Origin: Erodium maritimum
Lineage: Eukaryota > Streptophyta > Magnoliopsida > Geraniales > Geraniaceae
Direction: 5' to 3'
NCBI GenBank assembly: GCA_963921825.1
Contig: OY997593.1
Span: 41,121,111 to 41,185,110, forward strand
DNA: 64,000 nt
In this document: positions 58,001 to 64,000 of the stretch, in pieces
Layout: each line of letters begins with the position of its first letter
Position numbering within the stretch: position 1 is the first letter of the stretch
The notes under the pieces: generated by a model
The model's database searches: none
What the model was told of the DNA's origin: nothing
What the model saw: only the letters and a program-made list of their open reading frames with translations
Position numbers and translations under genes: made by a program

Positions 58001-58338
58001 TTATTAAGATTTGAATGAACTTGTGAACTCCTGTTTATTAAACAAAAAGGGTGACCTGGTTATGCATTTTCCCTACTGAGCGTAAGCTCACCCCTCCTGT
58101 CTTTGTGGTGTTTCAGGTGTTCAGCGGGAGCAGTATTAGCCGGACTCTCGGAGCTTGGGAGCTTGAGGGTTTAGCTAGTTTTATGTTAGATATTGTGTTT
58201 TACCGTTTGAGCTGTGACTCTTTACATTTTGAAGGATTTATATCATTCGGAAACTTTATTTTAATTCATTATTTTTGTATTACTGTCAATCTTTAGTCAC
58301 GACTCGAGTCTGGGCAAAACTGGATTTGGGGCGTGACA
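55030..58338 (+). repeat. 3' LTR of the plus-strand gypsy element
   Basis: A 3,309-bp LTR. It contains a GC-rich block (55,180-56,070), a 60-bp tandem array with ACACCGAAGGAAGTGCCGGT (about 56,940-57,310), and a nearly exact 187-bp direct repeat (about 57,470-57,640 and 57,657-57,830). Near 58,080 is a TGAGCGTAAGCTCACCCC hairpin followed by a TTTCAGGT acceptor-like site. The end GGGGCGTGACA is shared with the other LTRs of the window; the start is of a different subtype. Confidence 0.85.
56940..57310. repeat. 60-bp tandem array in the LTR
   Basis: About five units of GGTACCTACACCGAAGGAAG, TGCCGGTGTGGGGTAGTATC and ATAGTCGGTATCCGGTAT, unlike the 56-bp array of the sibling LTRs. Confidence 0.85.
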
Positions 58339-59161
58339 CTCCGATCTTCACGATTACTCCGCTCCTTCATCTTAAGCTCGTTTCCCTCTCCAAAAGGTTG
58401 TAGAGGAAGCTCTGGTTCAAGGTTTGGTGTAGAGGAAATGATGCTCTGTTTCAAGGAGTCTGAAACAGAGCAAGCTCCCTGTTTTCCATCAGCTTGGCGA
58501 GGGCATGTTTTTCGTCTCCGACGTCGAGCGACAGCGACACGAAGTGTGTTACCATTAATTTTGAAACCATCCAGCCCCTATATGGCTTGATCAACCTCGT
58601 TTTTTGATTCAAAGCGAATGAATCCAAAAAGATGCCATTACGATTCTGCCGCACGGACACAGAAATGATCGTCCCAAAGGAACTAAAAACGTTTCTAACC
58701 CAAGCCTCTGACGACCCGGACGGAAGATTGCCTACAAAGGCTTCATCCTCGAGAAGAAAAGTCTTCCTCCTTGATCTGCTCCAGAGATCAGTCTTCTTCG
58801 TCGACGAGGCCCGAGCAAGAGATGGAGGTCCAACGTTAGAAACACCCTGTTTCAGCTCTGATCGTGGTTTCTCCTTGGCCAGACCTTTCGTCGTTGAAGA
58901 AACTCCGTCAACACTACCGAGCCCTCCCTGTGGCTTCTCGGTTGTGCTAGTTGGGGGAGATATGCTCTTACCAGATCTGCTCGTACCTTTTTCCTTAACA
59001 CGAGCCGGAGTAACCTTAACGCCCGAACGAGCAACGATAGCACAAAACTGATCGTAACTCGACATCAAGACCGCACAGAAAGAAGCAAAGGAGAGGGTCT
59101 GGTTTACGTTGAAACCATGATCGGCAAAGGAACTCACTTCTCTGCTCGGTTTCACCTTCAT
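58339..59161 (-). pseudogene. L1 ORF1 with RRM, 5' part (element A)
   Basis: The frame starts at 59,161 with MKVKPSREVSSFADHGFNVN and TLSFASFCAVLMSSYDQFCA, the same helical N-terminus as element B. A Ser/Lys-rich linker (LTKEKPRSELK-like) follows, then an RRM beginning AFVGNLPSGSSEAWVRNVFS. The frame becomes disturbed within the RRM (the expected FGFIRF motif reads FLDSFALNQ), so a frameshift is likely there. It ends at the gypsy LTR edge at 58,338, and the C-terminal half is probably at 49,451-50,206. Confidence 0.75.
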
Positions 59162-60350
59162 CCTTTAAGTATGTTGGGAGTTGCAACTCTGGTTGGTTCA
59201 ACGGAGCCGGAAAAGAACATTGTTACAATTTGTAAAAAAGAAATACCTTAAGGTACGTTTTTGCAATCATCTCTAAAAGGAAAGGATTCGTTGCATGTAG
59301 GAATTGTTTATTAGGGAAAGGTTGGACGGAAAATCAATCTTAAACTAAAAACTAGAAATATTGTACTTCAACTTAAGAGGGGTGCATCAAAACTTTTTGT
59401 CTAAGAGACTTTAGGGTTTTTTTTTCCATTCTCTCGATTTTCTCTCGCATCCTCCATTTCAAACCTCTTCTCATCTCCCGTGACTTCTTTTTCTAATTTC
59501 TTGTCCTCCTCCTCACAGAGCTGCAAGCTTAGCCTCCTTACAGTCGTGGAGAAACCGTGCGCTACCAATATCTTGCCTCCCCGTGTGTGACCTACCATTG
59601 TCAGCAACCCTACTCGTTTCCAGGAGGGGGAATCGGAGATTCAAGCGTCACTGCTGGAAAAAGGGTCCTCTATCCTCCTTACTTCGCGATGGAAGCTGTT
59701 GTGGGACCAGCCGTAATCATCCTATGGTCGTAGGTTACTGAAACGACGGGAGTTAGGCCAGATCTGAGTGATGGGAGGAGGTCTGGGGCCCAAGCAGGTG
59801 AATATGCAGAAAACCAAAACTAGGGCCAAGTCGGGCCAGGTTTACAGTCGACATCCTAGGTCAAGCTCAAGAGGGCTCTGGGAGCAACAGTTCAAGTGTC
59901 AGATCGTTTCCAATTCAGGGATGGGGAGGAGACTGGGATGATTCAGACTTGGCGAGGGCTGTTAAGCAGCCATGCTAGGCTACATGAGGATGTTTGGACT
60001 CCATGGGGTAGATGATTGGTGGCCAACCCCTCATGACCCGGGACCGAGACTGGCGATCTTCTCTTGGGAGCACACGACTACACTAGAGGGTCCAAACTAT
60101 TTTTACTGCTTTTGCTTCTCTATTTGTATTCAGTACTGCTTTGGATTATGGTTTTATGTGGTTGCTTTCGATTATTTCAATTTTCAACACAAGGTAAAAT
60201 ATATGGATAGTTTTCATTGTCTAGGATGCAAACTAGACTACTTCTACGGGTTCATGATGTTAGTCTGAGTGCCCGTAGTCCAATCGTAAAGGTCTAGATG
60301 TAAATATCATCGTTGGAAATATAATAAAGCGGCTTTTAATATTACTTAAG
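59162..60350. other. Unassigned region, no supported gene
   Basis: The first 100 bp may be the 5' UTR of L1 element A. From 59,400 to 60,270 there are several short frames on both strands with no recognisable domain. The stretch 59,960-60,090 gives the most protein-like frame (LHGVDDWWPTPHDPGPRL), but it is isolated. No RNA gene was seen. Confidence 0.4.
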
Positions 60351-61820
60351 TGTTGGAGTAATATGTCGTGTGTGTTTCTGATCTATGCTCACAGAGTGAA
60401 TAGAACCATAGATCATGATGGATCGCACTCGATGAGGTCCCTAGTCAATAGTCTTTAATAAAAGCGACTAGTATGAAACATGAATCTTGATGGCTTACGT
60501 TGTATTGGCCATTGGAAAGGGTTCCGAAGTTTGATCATAGATATCATGTGGGACATGATGTTGGACGACCCGACCTGAATATGTTCCATAGATTAAGTCA
60601 TGAAGATATTCAGAGTCGTAGCTTGACATGTATCTTTAGACCAAGGAGTCACTATGGTAACTATGTAGTAAACAACTAAGTTTGTCCTGAAAGCCTAACG
60701 TTGCACTGTGACTGGGCTTCCATAACGACCAGGATTGGCTTGGGGAAAGACTGCATGAGTGACACGAGAGACGGCTAAGAGATTTATCCCTCATACTATA
60801 ATATGGGTAAGATATTTGGTTCACGGCCGCTTGATCGAGAGCGACTGAAAGGAAAGCATGGCCATGCACATGATATTGGGTATCATACATTCAATCATCT
60901 TACATATCAAAGAACAACGATTGAGAACGATACGGATGACGACTCTGTGCCTTATCTCAATCGGGATATAAGAGATAAAGCGATAATGACAAAGACAATG
61001 AAAAGGTTATAATTGACAAAGGTCGACTCGCTATGCAGCGTTAGGATGTACTAAGTCTCGTTAGTCTCCATTTAAGATAGATCAAGTAAAATTGGATTTT
61101 ACGTTGATCTTGCCGACGTGCATAAACCTAAGGGTCACACCATTAGTTTGATACTCGATAAGAACGCAAGTGACTTGAGACGGAGGGAGACGTGTCGACA
61201 ACTGCCATAGTGGACAGGCTAACATGATGGGCTCTCTTGGGGAGGCCCAAGGCCGACCCATATAGGCTAGGCCTAACAAGAACCAAAAGTCAATGGGTGA
61301 CTAATTGGTCTTGTTAGTTTAAGTGGGTTGGACCCACTTTCCACTACTTAATAAACCTTATTAGTTTATTAAATCTTGCATGCAATTAGCATGAACACTT
61401 GGCAACTTGATGGAGATTAATGGAGATGACTACTTCCACTTAACTCTCCATGGAAGGGGGTTGGAGAATCATAACATGCAAGTGTAGAGAAAATAGAAAA
61501 ACAACTTCATCATTTTCTCTCACCTTGGCCGAAAATCCCTCACACCTTCAAGCTTCATTGTGCATGTTCTTGAGTGATCAAACTCAAGAACTACGTTTGC
61601 TTTGATTCCTTCTCGGATACGTAGGCGTCCAAGGGACTCAAACCGAGAAATCATTGGTGTTCTCTTCTAATGTCTCCATCAAAACAACAAGGTGATGCTC
61701 TTAAACCTTTGCTGAAATTTCAGTTTTGTTATTTATATTTGGTAGCTTCATCTCGATCATTTCGTGGTTAATTTCCACTGCGTTTCTTATTTATCTTGTC
61801 CACAACATCGAGCTCCAACA
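60351..61820 (+). repeat. LTR of an unclassified LTR retroelement (TGTTGGAG...CTCCAACA)
   Basis: It is 1,470 bp with 8-bp inverted ends TGTTGGAG and CTCCAACA. A primer-binding site for initiator tRNA-Met follows one base later, which supports a 5' LTR in plus orientation. No element-specific coding region was found directly after it, and no second copy of the LTR lies in the window. Confidence 0.8.
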
Positions 61821-61821
61821 G

Positions 61822-61833
61822 TGGTATCAGAGC
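61822..61833 (+). other. Primer-binding site, initiator tRNA-Met type
   Basis: TGGTATCAGAGC one base after the LTR end at 61,820. Confidence 0.9.
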
Positions 61834-62788
61834 TTGGCTACCAACGGAAAAAACAAGAGCTGAAATTTTCAGTTTTGGTGCTGAAATTTCTTGAAGTGCT
61901 TGCTGGTTTTTTATTTAAAATGCTATGTTATGCATGCTAGGCTCTTAATTTCAAGTTTTGACATGTATGAATGTATGCTTGATTGACAACATGATTTACA
62001 TTCTTGCATGTGGAATTAATGCATGAAAATGGTGATTTTCAAACTAAAATCAAATCTGATTTTTTTGGACAAAGTTTAATTTTCGGGCTCACTAGACCGG
62101 GACTCTCGGGGAGTCGATCCCGTGACTGGATAAGGCACCATTGGACAGAGCTAGGCCGAGTCACGAGTATTGGATAGTCGAAACACTGAGGCTAAACCGT
62201 TTGGGGAATTGTGACGAGTTTGGAACCGTCATGACGAACCTCAAAATTAAACGTTCGATAAATCATTTTTGAAACCAGATTCGATAAACCGAGCATTAAT
62301 TTTCGAAATTTGGAAACTAAATTAAAAACCGATCATAACTCGCTGTTTGGTAACACACTATTTGATAATATGATGTATGATGTGATGGTTATGCATAGTG
62401 CACGTTAATAGCCCCAGGTAGATTTACCGCTTTTCTCGGATTGCGTGCCGATAGTGTTAGCGTGTAACTATTGTTTTAAAGGTGTGGTCGTCGTACCACT
62501 TATTTGTAATAATTATTTATTCTCAACCTGCGATTCGTGTATTTATTTGTAACTGTGATCGTCGGCTTGGAGTTGGTGTAACTCAAGAGGCGAGTGGGAG
62601 ACCGCAAGAAACGGCTTGGAGTTAACGGACGTCAAGAGGCGAGTTGGAGAGCCATGTCGTCGACTTGAAGTCGAATAAACTCAAAACCGGGTCGGGGTTT
62701 ATCTTAAAGGGCTATAATGTGCACGCTTATTTGTTGTTTGCTTGGTATTAGTTATGCATGTTAGTATGGATAGTATGTGTCAAGTTAA
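61834..62788 (+). other. Leader of one element merging into a probable LTR tail of another
   Basis: The first 250 bp look like the leader of the element with the LTR at 60,351. From about 62,090 (GACCGGGACTCTCGGGGAGT) the sequence could be the 3' part of an Athila-like LTR, because a tRNA-Asp-type primer-binding site follows at 62,789. The junction between the two was not resolved. No gene is visible. Confidence 0.4.
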
Positions 62789-62806
62789 TGGCGCCGTTGC
62801 AGGGGA
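62789..62806 (+). other. Primer-binding site, tRNA-Asp type
   Basis: TGGCGCCGTTGCAGGGGA matches, with one difference, the complement of the 3' end of plant tRNA-Asp(GTC), the primer used by Athila and related Ty3/gypsy elements. Confidence 0.85.
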
Positions 62807-62883
62807 GCAAATAAGGAAACTCTGATACGTTTGTAATTCGTGTTAAGACTATTCCATTATTTTCTTTTATTTAATTTAAGTTT

Positions 62884-64000
62884 TTGATGCAATTGCGGTC
62901 TCACCCCTCTCCGAGTTTATCGACTACAAATATTGCAGAGGTCGAGAGGAACGCCCAGATCGCAAGGCGTCAAGGAAAAGAAGCCATGAATCATCCCCCA
63001 GGTACTACGGATAACCAGGATGACAACCAGAGGGGCACGATCCAGCCAAGGAAGGAGAACCCAACCAGGGAGCAACCTCCAGCCCCTCCTGGCTTTAATC
63101 CATTGTTTGTCCCAGAGGTACCACAAAGACAGAGGGCATTGATGGAATATGGAACTCTATCACTCCGAGGCATTGAAGGCAACATTGTCGCACCACCGGT
63201 CACGAACCTGACATTTGAGATCAAGACATCAGTTATCAACCTGGTGAGAGGTGACCCATTCCATGGGAATACACACGAGGATCCATTGGAACACTTAACA
63301 ACGTTCCTCGAGCTGTGTGACACATTTAGGTATAATGGAGTGTCAACATTGTCGCACCACCGGTCACGAACCTGACATTTGAGATCAAGACATCAGTTAT
63401 CAACCTGGTGAGAGGTGACCCATTCCATGGGAATACACACGAGGATCCATTGGAACACTTAACAACGTTCCTCGAGCTGTGTGACACATTTAGGTATAAT
63501 GGAGTGTCAAGTGATGCAGTGCGCCTTCAACCTTTTCCTTTCTCATTGAAGGATAAAGCAAGTAAGTGGCTACGTGAAATGCCTATTGGGAGCATTAGAA
63601 CATGAGACCAGTTAGTGGATGCGTTTATGAACCAATTCTTCCCACCTAAGAAGACAATAAAGCTGAGAGCAGACATTAACACCTTTGCCCAACAAGGTGA
63701 TGAGACATTAGTGGATGCATGGGAAAGGTTCTCTGATTTGTTGAGGTAGTGTCCATATCACGGGTAACCACTATAGGTGCAACTACAGACTTTCTATTCT
63801 AGTCTGAATGAAGTCAGTCAAGGTCAGTTGGATTTAGCAGCTGGAGGTTCTTTCGTGCAACTGACTCCAGAGAAAAAATGTTGCTCTCTTGAACTTGTTG
63901 GCTTCTAATAGTGTCTGGTAGTCCAGCAAAAGAGGTCCAGGAACTAAGGGGACGGTTAATGAAGTAGAGTCATCATCAATGGACAAGGTGGTGGACCAGA
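62884..64000 (+). pseudogene. Athila-like Ty3/gypsy gag, continues off-window (fossil)
   Basis: Segments such as FPFSLKDKASKWLREMPIGS, NQFFPPKKTIKLRADINTFA and WERFSDLLR are those of the retrotransposon gag domain of Athila-type elements, which fits the tRNA-Asp primer site 80 bp upstream. The N-terminal part is Pro/Gln/Arg-rich and low-complexity. The copy is broken, with several interruptions and a short internal direct duplication. The rest lies beyond the window. Confidence 0.85.

Larger units (their letters stand above)
50207..58338 (+). mobile_element. Ty3/gypsy element with long 3' LTR, strongly decayed (fossil)
   Basis: The plus-strand element begins at about 50,207 with sequence matching the start of the internal region of the other family members (GACGTCAATTAGGTGGG), so no 5' LTR is present. 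gag sequence is at 51,537-52,016. Beyond that only scattered remnants are seen, and the interior ends in the chromovirus-like word FEDEILLRGED just before the polypurine tract at about 55,013-55,027. The 3' LTR is 55,030-58,338 (3.31 kb; TGTAAAGACC to GGGGCGTGACA). It is heavily broken and old by the look of the interior; LTR dating is not possible. It lies inside L1 element A. Confidence 0.8.

Overview
The window is from a plant nuclear genome, most likely a eudicot. The evidence is the set of plant-type transposable elements: FAR1/FRS-type Mutator transposase, Ulp1-carrying Mutator element, Ty3/gypsy chromoviruses, an Athila-like gag, Ty1/copia, plant L1 elements with an RRM in ORF1, and PIF/Harbinger with SANT/Myb ORFs. 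There are spliceosomal introns and long AT-rich spacers, and no bacterial features. I found no convincing intact host gene. Almost everything is a nest of mobile elements, which points to pericentromeric or gene-poor intergenic DNA. The species cannot be named from the sequence alone.

Left third (1-28,275). The base layer looks like one large Mutator-like element (MULE) whose left end lies outside the window. It carries a FAR1-RELATED-type transposase on the + strand (6,367-10,771), three small accessory ORFs (11,314-13,235), and a convergent Ulp1/C48 cysteine-peptidase-like gene on the - strand (13,905-27,119). Its right end is near 28,275. Long-LTR Ty3/gypsy elements of one related group broke it up: a minus-strand element ending at 6,366 (with another LTR nested at 1-1,160), a solo LTR at 7,412-10,282 with target duplication CCTAG inside the transposase gene, and a full-length element at 15,927-24,956 inside the Ulp1 gene. 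The layout recalls the Ulp1-bearing 'Kaonashi' MULEs known from Arabidopsis.

Middle (28,276-41,443). Seven non-autonomous DNA elements stand in a row, with a (TA)n tract at nearly every junction: four copies of one MITE family (M1), a 1.56-kb element P whose ends resemble the MULE right end, a short perfect-TIR MITE (M2) and a further MITE (M3). Later insertions into this chain are a solo LTR with TSD ATAAA inside M1c and a 2.37-kb PIF/Harbinger element inside M2. The PIF element has two SANT/Myb-type ORFs but no visible DDE transposase. An L1-type retroposon (38,511-40,563) with a 13-bp target duplication follows.

Right third (41,444-64,000). A young but broken Ty1/copia element (41,444-47,284; LTRs differ at about 4 of 237 positions) is followed by two minus-strand L1 copies that keep ORF1 (RRM type) and a 3' tail but show no ORF2. 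One of these was split by a plus-strand gypsy element (about 50,207-58,338) that contains a partial initiator-tRNA-Met-like sequence. The window ends in LTR-retroelement sequence with two different primer-binding sites about 1 kb apart (initiator Met type and Asp type) and an Athila-like gag.

The coding parts serve the elements themselves: transposition, DNA binding and retroelement replication. The Ulp1-like gene is the one cellular-type enzyme, carried by the MULE. All coordinates, splice sites and divergence estimates were read by eye.
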